From positions 320,203 through 384,202 of the forward strand of contig JAFXKT010000002.1 in NCBI GenBank assembly GCA_017531585.1: a DNA stretch of 64,000 nucleotides, in the 5' to 3' direction. Below the pieces are notes generated by a model, which was not told where the DNA came from, did not search any database, and saw only the letters and a list, made by a program, of their open reading frames with translations. Position numbers and translations under genes: made by a program. Of the stretch, positions 7,276 through 15,688 are shown in pieces (position 1 is the first letter of the stretch; the number at the start of each line of letters is the position of its first letter). Origin of the DNA: Candidatus Saccharimonadota bacterium. GTDB taxonomy: Bacteria > Patescibacteriota > Saccharimonadia > Saccharimonadales > Saccharimonadaceae.

Positions 7276-8406
7276 ATGAACAAAAGCAATCAGACATCAC
7301 AAATTCCAAAAATACCAGCAGTCGAAGAAGCGCCGGAATGGGTCGAAAGAATCAAGAAAAAAGACCCAAACTACAAAAGAAGAGCAACGATTACTTGCGT
7401 AATAGGTTCAATTTATCTGCTATATTCATTCTTTTTTATCGGCGGAGCTACCGTAGATACAAAGAATATCGAAGGAATCATAGCCTATTTTCTAATATGT
7501 GCCGCTATTTTCTATTCAATCATGGGTTTTTATATATATCGCAAAAACAAAATCAATGAATATTTCAATTCTGAAGAATTTCAAGAATTAAAGAGAAAGT
7601 TATCAAAGAACACTGAAGATATTAACGATCTAAATCACCATATCCAAGATATAGAAAACAGCGACCCACTTAGCCAAAAAATCTACGAAGGCTATTCAGA
7701 GCTAACTAGTAGCGGTTTTAATTTTAAGCGCACAGGATGGGGCGAATTATCTAATGAAGGAAACATTCATAGATGCAGCCTTCAGGTAGTCGAAAAATCA
7801 AAAGAACATCCATATCAATACGTATGTAAGTATTTTGACTTAAAACCAACAGAAGAAAACTTAAATAAAGTAGAAGAAGTCCTAAATAACTACATTACGG
7901 TAGAACAAGGTAAAGAATCTCTCTTGGCAGAAAGGAACGATATTCTCGCGAGTATCGACGAAGAAATTCCAGAGCTTATAAAGAAAAAAGCACCAAACAG
8001 ATTTCTAGAAGAAATGGGTATTGAAGAAATCAACTTAGAGCCCCAAAGTTTTAAAGAATACATCTTCCAATACATTAGTGCCGGAGGAAACAGCATGGCA
8101 ACGAATGTAGTCACAATGGATTTGGATAATCTAGAAGGATTCATTGAATATATGGGCGCTCAGATAAAGTGGAGGAAATCCGTAGCAGGACAACGCGCGC
8201 TAATGACATCTTCTTTGAGGGAGTTCATTAAAGAACGAGACAATTATACTTGCAGAAAATGCGGAGTATCATTAGATGACGAACCGCATCTTTTGCTGGA
8301 AATAGATCATATTAAACCTCTGGCAAAGGGCGGTTTAACGACAGAAGACAATCTACAAACATTATGTTGGCGCTGTAATAGAGCAAAAGGCTCAAAAACA
8401 GAATAA
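7276..8406 (+). CDS. Membrane-anchored HNH endonuclease-like protein
   Basis: A 376-residue protein with three parts. Residues 38-58 and 66-88 are two membrane helices; residues about 95-240 are charged and helical, probably coiled coil; residues about 310-376 are an HNH nuclease with CRKCG, the DHIKPLAKGG block, NLQTLCWRCNRAKGSK, i.e. two zinc-binding Cys pairs plus the catalytic His and Asn. It lacks RuvC and PLMP parts, so it is not IscB or Cas9. Membrane anchoring suggests action on DNA at the envelope, as in uptake or defence against incoming DNA; this is inference. Confidence 0.75.
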   Translation: MNKSNQTSQIPKIPAVEEAPEWVERIKKKDPNYKRRATITCVIGSIYLLYSFFFIGGATVDTKNIEGIIAYFLICAAIFYSIMGFYIYRKNKINEYFNSEEFQELKRKLSKNTEDINDLNHHIQDIENSDPLSQKIYEGYSELTSSGFNFKRTGWGELSNEGNIHRCSLQVVEKSKEHPYQYVCKYFDLKPTEENLNKVEEVLNNYITVEQGKESLLAERNDILASIDEEIPELIKKKAPNRFLEEMGIEEINLEPQSFKEYIFQYISAGGNSMATNVVTMDLDNLEGFIEYMGAQIKWRKSVAGQRALMTSSLREFIKERDNYTCRKCGVSLDDEPHLLLEIDHIKPLAKGGLTTEDNLQTLCWRCNRAKGSKTE

Positions 8407-8412
8407 TCAATA

Positions 8413-8459
8413 GGCCTGCAGGATATAAACGATGCGCCGTCGCAAGCTTGCCGAGCCAG
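8413..8459 (-). repeat. Truncated tRNA-Gln-linked hairpin element (copy E0)
   Basis: Begins GGCCTGCAGGAT, identical to the 3' part of tRNA-Gln at 9212-9286, and continues ATAAACGATGCGCCGTCG, like the full copies at 9082-9165 and 53708-53785. The second half is missing or degenerate (ends CCGAGCCAG). Confidence 0.6.
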
Positions 8460-8513
8460 AAAAAATAGTTGGCTCAAATTGAAATAATTAAAGCAGTAAA
8501 CAAAGGACTTTTT

Positions 8514-9053
8514 ATGTCAAGACCACGCAACAAACAAGATTTATTAAAGGCCGGCGAAGAGTACTACGCTAAGCTGATTGAAATGGCTGATGGAATGAGC
8601 GAGAAAGAGATGAACACTGAGTTTGATTTCTCCGGCGATCCATCAAAGAAAGAACGCCACTGGGGACGCGACAAGAATCTACGCGATATTTGGGTACATC
8701 TATACGAATGGCACCGAATGCTACTAGAATTTGTCGATGCTAATCTGAATAAAGGCGGTAACGCACCATTTTTGCCAGAACCATACACTTGGAAGACTTA
8801 CGGCGATATGAATGTCGAATATTGGAAGAAGCACCAAAAGACTTCACTAGAAGACGCAAGAAAAATGTTCGAGAAATCGCATAAAGACGTCATGAAATTA
8901 GCCGAAAGCCTAAGCGAAGAACAACTATTTACCAAAGGCATGTATCCTTGGGTCGGTGGCTCAGTACTTGGCTCATATTTCGTAAGTTGCCTATCTTCTC
9001 ACTATGACTGGGCAATGAAGAAACTCAAAGCGCATAAGAAAAACTGTTCGTAA
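8514..9053 (+). CDS. ClbS/DfsB-like (DinB superfamily) four-helix protein
   Basis: A 179-residue protein when started at MSRPRNKQDLL, which has AAAGGA upstream. It follows the ClbS/DfsB family: RDIWVHLYEWHRMLL with the family His, a middle block KTYGDMNVEYWKKH, and GSYFVSCLSSHYDWA near the end. ClbS protects colibactin producers by hydrolysing the cyclopropane warhead, but most family members have no known substrate. The gene is flanked on both sides by elements that carry tRNA-Gln 3'-end sequence, so it may have been inserted as a cassette. Confidence 0.75.
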   Translation: MSRPRNKQDLLKAGEEYYAKLIEMADGMSEKEMNTEFDFSGDPSKKERHWGRDKNLRDIWVHLYEWHRMLLEFVDANLNKGGNAPFLPEPYTWKTYGDMNVEYWKKHQKTSLEDARKMFEKSHKDVMKLAESLSEEQLFTKGMYPWVGGSVLGSYFVSCLSSHYDWAMKKLKAHKKNCS

Positions 9054-9057
9054 AAAA

Positions 9058-9084
9058 ATAAGAGCCCTAGAGGGCTTTTATTTT
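9058..9084 (+). terminator. Terminator after the ClbS-like gene
   Basis: AATAAGAGCCCT and AGGGCTTTTATT form an inverted repeat followed by T-rich sequence, directly abutting element E1. Confidence 0.75.
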
Positions 9085-9165
9085 GGCTGGGCCTGCAGGA
9101 TACAAGCAATGCGCCGTCGTCGCAAGCGACCGGGCATTGGACGAACCCGGCTCGAACCCTGCAGG
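9082..9165 (-). repeat. tRNA-Gln-linked hairpin element (copy E1)
   Basis: Starts with a 20-base exact copy of the tRNA-Gln 3' region and its flank (TTTGGCTGGGCCTGCAGGAT). The T-stem sequence CCTGCAGG occurs at both ends and closes a hairpin. Inside, CAATGC pairs with GCATTG, CCG with CGG, and a variable inner stem TCGC/GCGA is present. The homologous copy E2 next to tRNA-Glu keeps the inner domain but has the Glu T-stem as its closing stem. Confidence 0.8.
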
Positions 9166-9172
9166 AATCAGC

Positions 9173-9211
9173 AAACCAAAAAAATAAGTCCTTCGGACTT
9201 GTTTTTTGGTT
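9173..9211 (-). terminator. tRNA-Gln terminator with extended A/T stem
   Basis: AAGTCC-TTC-GGACTT is extended by AAACCAAAAAA against TTTTTTGGTTT. On the tRNA strand the T-run follows the stem, so this ends the tRNA-Gln transcript before element E1. Confidence 0.8.
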
Positions 9212-9286
9212 TGGCTGGGCCTGCAGGATTCGAACCTGCGAATGACGGGACCAAAACCCGTTGCCTTACCACTTGGCGAAGGCCCA
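9212..9286 (-). tRNA. tRNA-Gln (anticodon TTG), CCA encoded
   Basis: The reverse strand gives acceptor TGGGCCT paired with AGGCCCA, anticodon arm ACGGG-TTTTGGT-CCCGT with TTG at 34-36, T-arm GCAGGTTCGAATCCTGC, discriminator G and encoded CCA. It reads CAA/CAG glutamine codons. Confidence 0.97.
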
Positions 9287-9359
9287 ACGCTCCCTATATT
9301 TTACCATAAAGACCTAGGATGTTAAAATAAAAAGATAGACAAGTAACGAAAAAGGAAAC

Positions 9360-10187
9360 ATGCCAGAAAATTTACTTACAGTCCGTGGTCTCCATAAAGT
9401 CTATGGAAAGCGTGACTCAAAATTCGAGGCCCTTCGTGGCATCAATCTTAAAATTAACAGAGGCGAATCCGTTGCTATCGTTGGTAAATCCGGTTCCGGT
9501 AAATCCACACTTATGCATCTCTTGGCCCTACTAGATCGCCCAACCAAAGGCGAAATCATCCTAGACGGCACCAATACTTCCAAACTAAAACAGCGCGACC
9601 TCAACAAGCTCCGCAACAAAGAGTTTGGTTTCGTCTTCCAGCAGTTCTTCATGAACGCAAATGATACCGTTCTTAACAACGTCATACTCCCACTAAAGAT
9701 TGCGGGCGTTGGAGCAAAAGAACGTCGCCGCCGTGCCATGCACGCTTTGACTATCGTTGGCCTAGAATCCAAAGCCAAGAACAAAGCTAGCGATCTTTCT
9801 GGCGGTCAGAAACAGCGTGTTTGTATTGCTCGTGCTATCGTAAACAATCCAGCCGTCATCTTCGCCGATGAGCCAACTGGTAACCTAGACTCCAACACTG
9901 GCGCCAAGGTCGAAGAAACCCTCTTTAGTCTAAACCGTGACAAAGATATTACATTAATTATCGTCACTCACGATGAAGAACTAGCAGAGAAGTGCAATCG
10001 CCAAATCCGCATTTCCGATGGCCGCATTGAATCCGACGAAGATCTAGCCACTGAGCGCGAAATCGAAGCCGAAATCGCCGCAGAAAACGAAGAGCTTCGC
10101 AAGAACCACAAGACTGGCGACATGGATGCCGACGGTCTTCGCGACGACGCCACGGTCTCACACGTCAAAGTTAAGGAGGTCAAGTAA
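9360..10187 (+). CDS. MacB/LolD-type ABC transporter ATP-binding protein
   Basis: A 275-residue ATPase with Walker A GKSGSGKST (about 39-47), Q-loop FVFQQFF, signature LSGGQKQR (about 143), Walker B VIFADEPTGN and the switch His in IVTHDEE. The family core ends near residue 225; a charged Glu-rich tail of about 50 residues follows. It overlaps the start of a FtsX-type permease gene (stop TAA and ATG share bases), so the two form one exporter or mechanotransmission complex. AAAGGA precedes the start. The substrate is unknown. Confidence 0.92.
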   Translation: MPENLLTVRGLHKVYGKRDSKFEALRGINLKINRGESVAIVGKSGSGKSTLMHLLALLDRPTKGEIILDGTNTSKLKQRDLNKLRNKEFGFVFQQFFMNANDTVLNNVILPLKIAGVGAKERRRRAMHALTIVGLESKAKNKASDLSGGQKQRVCIARAIVNNPAVIFADEPTGNLDSNTGAKVEETLFSLNRDKDITLIIVTHDEELAEKCNRQIRISDGRIESDEDLATEREIEAEIAAENEELRKNHKTGDMDADGLRDDATVSHVKVKEVK

Positions 10188-11494
10188 TGAAAGCCCTAGA
10201 TATTATCAAAGAGGCTAACCAAAGCCTTCTTCGCAACAAACTTCGTAGTTTCCTAACTATCCTAGCTATCTTTATCGGTAGCTTCGTAATCATTATTAGC
10301 ACCGCCATCAATGCAGGCGTAAATGATTTCATTGACAAGCAAATGGAATCCGCTGGCGGTGAAGATTATCTCGAGATTATGTCCACTGCTACCAGCGATT
10401 CTATTAACTCGCTCATGAATGGCGAAGTTATCAAAGAATACGACAAGAAGAGTACAAACCAAAGCGATCTCCAGATTACCGACGAGCAAGTTGAAAAAGC
10501 TCGCAAAATCGACGGACTTCAGAGTATTGACCTAATGACGCAATTCCAGGTCGAATACTTCAAGCTCGAAGGCTTCGATAAAAAATATTCTTCTATGGGC
10601 TTCAACCTCATGCCACGCGGAACACTTCGCATGGATCTAACCGCTGGACGTATGCCAAACAATGACGACGAAACCACCTACGAGATTCTAGTTGGCCAGG
10701 ATTATGTCAAATACTTCGGTTTCGAAAAAGACGAAGATATCGTTGGAAAGAAAATCACACTTTACGCTCCAGAAACCCTCAAATGTAGCATGACTGGCAA
10801 TGCCGACGATTGCACGAAACCTGTCGAGCTTACCATTGTAGGCGTTCAGGCACCAGGCGTAATGGCAATGGGCGGCGCACGCATCAACGTTGCAGCAATG
10901 AACAGAATTACAGACATTAATTACGCCGGCCTACCAAACGAAGCCAGAGTTTCCGTTATGGCTACAGCTCAGGTCGATCCAGACCGCATCGATGAAATCA
11001 AAGACAAACTAGCCGAAATCGGCCTTACCGCAATGTCTATCGAAGATGAAATCGGACAAATTAAAACATTCTTCGATGCTATGTTGACAGTTCTAAAAAT
11101 CTTTGGCGGCATCGCACTTGTTGCTGCTTCCATTGGTATTATTAATACCTTACTCATGTCTGTTCAAGAACGCACTCGCGAAATTGGCCTAGATAAAGCC
11201 CTCGGTATGAGTAATGGTCGCGTCTTCGCTACCTTCGCCATTGAAGCCATCTCTCTAGGCTTCTGGGGTTCACTCTTCGGTATTATCGTGTCGTTCCTTA
11301 TCGGCCAAGCCGTTAACTTCGTAACCCATGAAACAATCCTAAGCAGCCTACCAACCTTCCAATTAATCATCTTCAGAGCTGTCGATCTTATCTCGATTAC
11401 CCTAATTATCATGCTTATTGCCTTACTCGCCGGTGTTCTTCCCGCTCGCAAAGCTTCAAAGAAAGACCCGATCGATTCACTAAGGTATGAATAA
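10187..11494 (+). CDS. MacB/FtsX-type ABC transporter permease
   Basis: A 435-residue permease with one N-terminal membrane helix (about 20-42), a large extracytoplasmic MacB_PCD-like domain (about 45-300) and three C-terminal helices (about 305-330, 355-380, 395-425) separated by SVQERTREIGLDKALG, the FtsX-family coupling segment. It has two Cys residues in the outer domain (CSMTGNADDC). It is translationally coupled to the upstream ATPase and its end overlaps the amylase start by eight bases. Confidence 0.92.
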   Translation: MKALDIIKEANQSLLRNKLRSFLTILAIFIGSFVIIISTAINAGVNDFIDKQMESAGGEDYLEIMSTATSDSINSLMNGEVIKEYDKKSTNQSDLQITDEQVEKARKIDGLQSIDLMTQFQVEYFKLEGFDKKYSSMGFNLMPRGTLRMDLTAGRMPNNDDETTYEILVGQDYVKYFGFEKDEDIVGKKITLYAPETLKCSMTGNADDCTKPVELTIVGVQAPGVMAMGGARINVAAMNRITDINYAGLPNEARVSVMATAQVDPDRIDEIKDKLAEIGLTAMSIEDEIGQIKTFFDAMLTVLKIFGGIALVAASIGIINTLLMSVQERTREIGLDKALGMSNGRVFATFAIEAISLGFWGSLFGIIVSFLIGQAVNFVTHETILSSLPTFQLIIFRAVDLISITLIIMLIALLAGVLPARKASKKDPIDSLRYE

Positions 11495-12968
11495 TCTAAC
11501 ACTTCTTCAATATTTCGAATGGTACCTGCCGAGCAACCAATTGCTCTGGCAGCGCGCCGTTCGCGAGGCAAAAGACATCCACAAGATGGGCTTTAATGCC
11601 GTATGGCTTCCGCCAGCTTTCAAAGGCCAAGATAAAGATAACGTTGGTTATGGCGTTTATGATCTATACGATCTCGGCGAATTCAAGCAAAAGGGTAGCA
11701 TTGCTACTAAATATGGCACTCGCCGTGAATACCAAGCCGCAATCAAAGCTTTCCAGCGCTACGGCATCAAAGTTTTTGCAGATATCGTACTAAACAACCG
11801 CATTGGCGGCGACGAAACCGAAGTTGTCCGCGCTATCGAACAAGAATGGGATAACCGTCTCCAGCAAGTCGGCGACATCTACGAAATCGAAGCTTGGACC
11901 AAATACAACTTCCCAGGTCGCAAGGGCAAGTATTCAGACTTCACCTGGAATAGCGCATACTTCAACGGCATTGACTGGGATGAGCGCGGCAAAAAATCTG
12001 GCATCTATCTTTTTGAGGGCAAACAATGGGATAGCAAGGTTGGCCAAGAAAAAGCCAACTACGACTACCTCATGGGGGCCGATGTCGATTTGCATAACCC
12101 TAAGGTTCGTGAAGAAATGCTTCGCTGGGGCGAATGGTATCTTGCTACAACAGGCGTAGATGGTTTTAGGCTAGATGCGACCAAGCACATCGGTAGCGAT
12201 TTCTATTCCTGGTGGCTCACTCAACTTCGTCAGAAAACCGGTCAAGAACTCCCAACTGTTGGCGAATACTGGTCCAACGATATGGGCGAGCTAGGTAAAT
12301 ATCTACAAAGAACAGGCAACCAATTCTGGCTATTTGACGTTCCGCTTCATTTCAATCTATTCAAGGCATCCAGAAGCGGCGACCAGTTCCCAATGAACAA
12401 GATTCTGGACAATAGTTTATTGCAGAGCTTCCCAGATCGCGCTGTAACCTTTGTAGACAATCACGATACTCAGCCAAGCCAAGGCCTAGATTCTTGGGTC
12501 GACGGTTGGTTCAAGACTATGGCTTATGCCTTGATTCTACTTCGTGGCGAAGGTACACCGTGCGTCTTCTGGGGCGATCTATTCGGAATCCCTCACGATA
12601 ATATCGGTGCTGTACCAGGTCTCAAAGCCTTGCTAAAGATTCGCGAATTCTTCGCCAAGGGTAAACTACACGACTACTTCGATCACGAGCATATCGTTGG
12701 CTTCACAAGGGAAGGCAGCGAAACTTACCCAGATTCAGGCGTTGTTGTCCTTATGAGCAACAGCAAAGGCGGCGAAAAAGAAATGTATATCAACAAAAAA
12801 TTCGCCGGCGTAAGGTACATTGACGTGATCGGAACCAACAAGCGTATCGTTACGATAGACGAGAACGGAAACGGAAAGTTTAGCGTCGGAAACGGCACCG
12901 TCTCTGTCTACGTTAGCGAATTTGCCGCAAAGCAATTATTCGTAAACGGTATATCTACTCGCGGATAA
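11487..12968 (+). CDS. Cytoplasmic alpha-amylase, GH13
   Basis: A 493-residue glycoside hydrolase 13 enzyme without signal peptide, close in layout to AmyA-type cytoplasmic amylases. Conserved regions: FADIVLNNRIG (region I; the usual Asn-His is Asn-Asn here), GVDGFRLDATKHI with the nucleophile Asp, PTVGEYW with the acid Glu, and FVDNHDTQPSQ with the transition-state Asp. It would hydrolyse alpha-1,4 glucans inside the cell. The start overlaps the end of the ABC permease gene by eight bases, so it is cotranscribed; whether the transporter handles maltodextrins is not supported, because MacB-type systems are exporters. Confidence 0.92.
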   Translation: MNNLTLLQYFEWYLPSNQLLWQRAVREAKDIHKMGFNAVWLPPAFKGQDKDNVGYGVYDLYDLGEFKQKGSIATKYGTRREYQAAIKAFQRYGIKVFADIVLNNRIGGDETEVVRAIEQEWDNRLQQVGDIYEIEAWTKYNFPGRKGKYSDFTWNSAYFNGIDWDERGKKSGIYLFEGKQWDSKVGQEKANYDYLMGADVDLHNPKVREEMLRWGEWYLATTGVDGFRLDATKHIGSDFYSWWLTQLRQKTGQELPTVGEYWSNDMGELGKYLQRTGNQFWLFDVPLHFNLFKASRSGDQFPMNKILDNSLLQSFPDRAVTFVDNHDTQPSQGLDSWVDGWFKTMAYALILLRGEGTPCVFWGDLFGIPHDNIGAVPGLKALLKIREFFAKGKLHDYFDHEHIVGFTREGSETYPDSGVVVLMSNSKGGEKEMYINKKFAGVRYIDVIGTNKRIVTIDENGNGKFSVGNGTVSVYVSEFAAKQLFVNGISTRG

Positions 12969-13004
12969 AAAAGAGCCAGTCGCAAGAAAAGCGGCTGGCT
13001 TTTT
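12968..13004 (+). terminator. Terminator of the ABC-amylase operon
   Basis: AAAAGAGCCAGTCGC pairs with GCGGCTGGCTTTTTT with a seven-base loop. Confidence 0.88.
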
Positions 13005-13010
13005 TGAGTC

Positions 13011-13250
13011 TTATCGGTAAGGGATCCCATGCCCAGAAAGGAAGAAAACGAGAACCCCAATGGTCATAATAATCTGAAATGGCACAAATGAACCAGACAT
13101 CCAATCCGGAACGTCATTCTTCTTGGCCCATTTGGCAAAAAGCAAGATTGCGCCAACCGTACCAAAGGTAATGATAGTAGCAACCAGCTCGGCCAAAATC
13201 AGATTCAGGATAAAAATACCGACGTTAAGAAAGAAAATTGCGATGCTCAT
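13011..13250 (-). CDS. Small membrane protein, two helices, unknown
   Basis: A 79-residue protein with membrane segments at about 3-38 (long, possibly one helix plus a re-entrant part) and 53-72, joined by a charged loop FAKWAKKNDVPDWM. A TATAGA box lies a few bases before the ATG, suggesting leaderless expression. No family recognised. Confidence 0.6.
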   Translation of the reverse strand: MSIAIFFLNVGIFILNLILAELVATIITFGTVGAILLFAKWAKKNDVPDWMSGSFVPFQIIMTIGVLVFFLSGHGIPYR

Positions 13251-13280
13251 AATCTATACCCCCTTCGAGCAAAATGTTTC

Positions 13281-13330
13281 GCATTACGAAGATAAGAAAG
13301 TCAAAACACACTTTGTTATCTCCGTAATGC
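13281..13330. repeat. Inverted repeat with 22-base arms
   Basis: The left arm starts GCATTACGAAGATAAG and the right arm ends with its complement CTTTGTTATCTCCGTAATGC; 19 of 22 positions pair, with a six-base loop. No T-run follows, so it is not an ordinary terminator. It lies between divergent genes, about 110 bases before the methyltransferase ATG. Confidence 0.75.
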
Positions 13331-13439
13331 TGTCTTTATTCCAACACGAAAATTCATTTTTTGCAATTAAAGTCATATTGTCCCCACAAAAAATTAGCTC
13401 GTTATGCGCCAGATTAGACCGAATGGTATAATATAACAG

Positions 13440-14621
13440 ATGAAGAAAAAATTCTTAAGTGAAACTTTGCAGGCTCACGTCGACAGCTTTGTTCCTGGTG
13501 GGCAGGGAATCGCTACTCTTGAAAACGGCAAGAAAGCCTTTATTTGGGGCGTTCTCCCAGGCGAAGACGTCGAGTTTCAAACTACCAAATCCAAATCCAG
13601 CTACTGCGAAGGTGTCGCAACCAAAATCCTTAAAGCCTCACCAAAGCGCATCGAGCCAAAAGACGAATGCTATCTTTCTACTAGCCCTTGGCAAATCCTA
13701 GATTATAATTTCGAACTCGAAAGCAAAGCCGAACTCGTTAAAGAATGCTTTACTCAGCAAAAGCTAGACATTGAAGTCTTGCCAACCATGACCGACGGCA
13801 AAGAATTTTTCTATCGCAACAAGATGGAATACTCTCTCTATTTCAATCATGATGACGAGCAAATCCACCTTGCCTTCCATAAGCGTGGCAGCCACGGCAA
13901 AATCCAGATTTCTGGCAGCTCCATCGAACGCCCAGAACTCTTTGCAAGGGCAAAAGAAATCGTAAAAGACCTCAACGACAAACACGAAGAAGCTCGCAAA
14001 TACCAATCCATGCTTCTTCGCTGCAACCAAGCTGGCGAAGTAAGTGGCGATTTATTCGAAAACGGTAAACCACATCCTATCATGAATCCGCTCACAGATA
14101 GCTTGCTTGGCAAAGAATACAGCTACTCACCAAACGGTTTCTTCCAGATCAATCTTCCAGTTTACGAACTAGCTCTCAAAGAAATTGCCAAACATGTTGG
14201 CGACGGTCCACTTCTAGACCTATATGCAGGCGTAGGCAGTATTGGCTTATCTATCGCAAAAGACGGCCAAAAACTCACCCTCGTCGAAGTTAATGGCGCC
14301 GCTGTCGAAGAAATGAAGAATAATGCCAACGGTCGTCCAAATACCGAATGTATCCTTGCCAAATCCGAAGAAGTCACAGAATATATCACGCCAGATTCTA
14401 TCGTTATTCTTGATCCACCACGCGCTGGCTGTGATAAAAAGCTTATCGACAAAATCCTTGAAGTTGAGCCACAGAGAGTCATCTATCTTTCCTGCAATCC
14501 AATTACGCAGGCTAGAGACGCTGCACTTCTTGCAGAGAAGTACAAGATTTCTGCTGCCCAGCCATTCAACTTCTTCCCACGCACGCCGCATATCGAAAAT
14601 CTTATTGTTTTGGAGAAATAA
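13440..14621 (+). CDS. RNA (uracil-5-)-methyltransferase, TrmA/RlmD class
   Basis: A 393-residue SAM-dependent methyltransferase: N-terminal TRAM-like domain (about 1-60), central RNA-binding part and C-terminal catalytic domain with LLDLYAGVGSIGLSIA (SAM site), ILDPPRAGCDK (motif IV) and the nucleophile Cys in YLSCNPITQARD. It forms m5U in 23S rRNA or tRNA; which one cannot be told. The 4Fe-4S Cys set of RlmD is not seen. TATAAT lies eight bases before the ATG, so the mRNA is probably leaderless. Stop and next start overlap (TAATG). Confidence 0.9.
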   Translation: MKKKFLSETLQAHVDSFVPGGQGIATLENGKKAFIWGVLPGEDVEFQTTKSKSSYCEGVATKILKASPKRIEPKDECYLSTSPWQILDYNFELESKAELVKECFTQQKLDIEVLPTMTDGKEFFYRNKMEYSLYFNHDDEQIHLAFHKRGSHGKIQISGSSIERPELFARAKEIVKDLNDKHEEARKYQSMLLRCNQAGEVSGDLFENGKPHPIMNPLTDSLLGKEYSYSPNGFFQINLPVYELALKEIAKHVGDGPLLDLYAGVGSIGLSIAKDGQKLTLVEVNGAAVEEMKNNANGRPNTECILAKSEEVTEYITPDSIVILDPPRAGCDKKLIDKILEVEPQRVIYLSCNPITQARDAALLAEKYKISAAQPFNFFPRTPHIENLIVLEK

Positions 14622-15667
14622 TGTATCGAAACACTTATGCTGAGATTGATCTTGAAGCTATCCGCCACAATCTCGAAGTTTTAAATCAAAAGTTTTCTAA
14701 TTACGATTACCGCTTCGCGGTCGTAAAAGCAGATTGTTATGGTCACGGCCTAAAAGCAATCCAGCCAATGCTCGATGCAGGTTGTAATTATCTTGCTGTC
14801 GCCACGCTCGAAGAAGCCCTAGAAGTTCGCGAACTCCATCCAGAAACGCCGATCCTTTGTCTTGGCATTATTCCATATTCTGGTCTAGATAAAGCCAAAG
14901 AAAACAACACCACACTCACAATTAGCAATCTAGATTACGTTAAAAACGCGCCAAACCAAGCTTTTTCAGGCATTAAAACTCATCTTAAAGTTAACACTGG
15001 CATGAATCGCCTCGGTTTCAAAGACAGCGCAGAGCTAGCCGAAGCATATAGCCTTCTAGAGAACGTCGAGGGGATCTACACTCATATCTACGATACAGAT
15101 AGCCACGAACATACCGAAGCTCAAATCCAGAAATTCCAAGAGCTTACCACTCAGCTTCCATTAAACGAAATCGAAATCGTCCACACTGGCGCCAGCGAAG
15201 CTACTCTCAACTATCCAAAGCCAGACTTCGTAAATGCTTGCCGCTTCGGCATCACAATGTACGGTTTCTATGCTCCAGCCGAACTCGGTCTAGAATCCAC
15301 TTTCTCGCTCAAGAGCGAAGTTATCCAAATCAACACCCTAGAAGCTGGAGAAAGCCTTGGCTATGGCGGTACCTTTATCGCAAACGAAACAACCAAAATC
15401 GCCGTCATTCCTATTGGTTACGCCGACGGAATTATCCGCAAAAACAAGGGCAGAAATGTCTATATTAACAACCAACCTTACGAAATCGTTGGCAACATCT
15501 GCATGGATATGCTTTTTGTTAAAATCGACAACACCGTCAAAGTTGGTGATACCGTAGAGCTCCTAAGAGACAAAGAGCACATCAAGGAAACTGCAGATTA
15601 TCTTGAAACAATCCCATACGAAGTGCTTTGCGGCATTAGTAAACGAGTCCCTCGTATCTATAAATAG
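14621..15667 (+). CDS. alr: Alanine racemase
   Basis: A 348-residue PLP enzyme that interconverts L- and D-alanine for peptidoglycan. The Schiff-base Lys is in FAVVKADCYGHG (about residue 40), the catalytic Tyr region is IGYADGIIRKNKG (about 270), and the C-terminal barrel ends GISKRVPRIYK. Together with the MurL/MurD pair at 38-41 kb it indicates that this cell makes its own D-amino acids for wall precursors. It is translationally coupled to the preceding methyltransferase. Confidence 0.96.
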   Translation: MYRNTYAEIDLEAIRHNLEVLNQKFSNYDYRFAVVKADCYGHGLKAIQPMLDAGCNYLAVATLEEALEVRELHPETPILCLGIIPYSGLDKAKENNTTLTISNLDYVKNAPNQAFSGIKTHLKVNTGMNRLGFKDSAELAEAYSLLENVEGIYTHIYDTDSHEHTEAQIQKFQELTTQLPLNEIEIVHTGASEATLNYPKPDFVNACRFGITMYGFYAPAELGLESTFSLKSEVIQINTLEAGESLGYGGTFIANETTKIAVIPIGYADGIIRKNKGRNVYINNQPYEIVGNICMDMLFVKIDNTVKVGDTVELLRDKEHIKETADYLETIPYEVLCGISKRVPRIYK

Positions 15668-15688
15668 AGATTATGCTAAACTAGAACT

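Noticed and set aside
7276-8406. HNH protein as the IscB partner of the HEARO-like RNA
   Set aside because: It has membrane helices and a single C-terminal HNH domain but no RuvC parts, bridge helix or PLMP domain, and lies 44 kb away.
9109-9309. Open frame covering element E1 and tRNA-Gln
   Set aside because: Translation of a tRNA and hairpin region; the apparent peptide is the well-known artefact of translated tRNA sequence.
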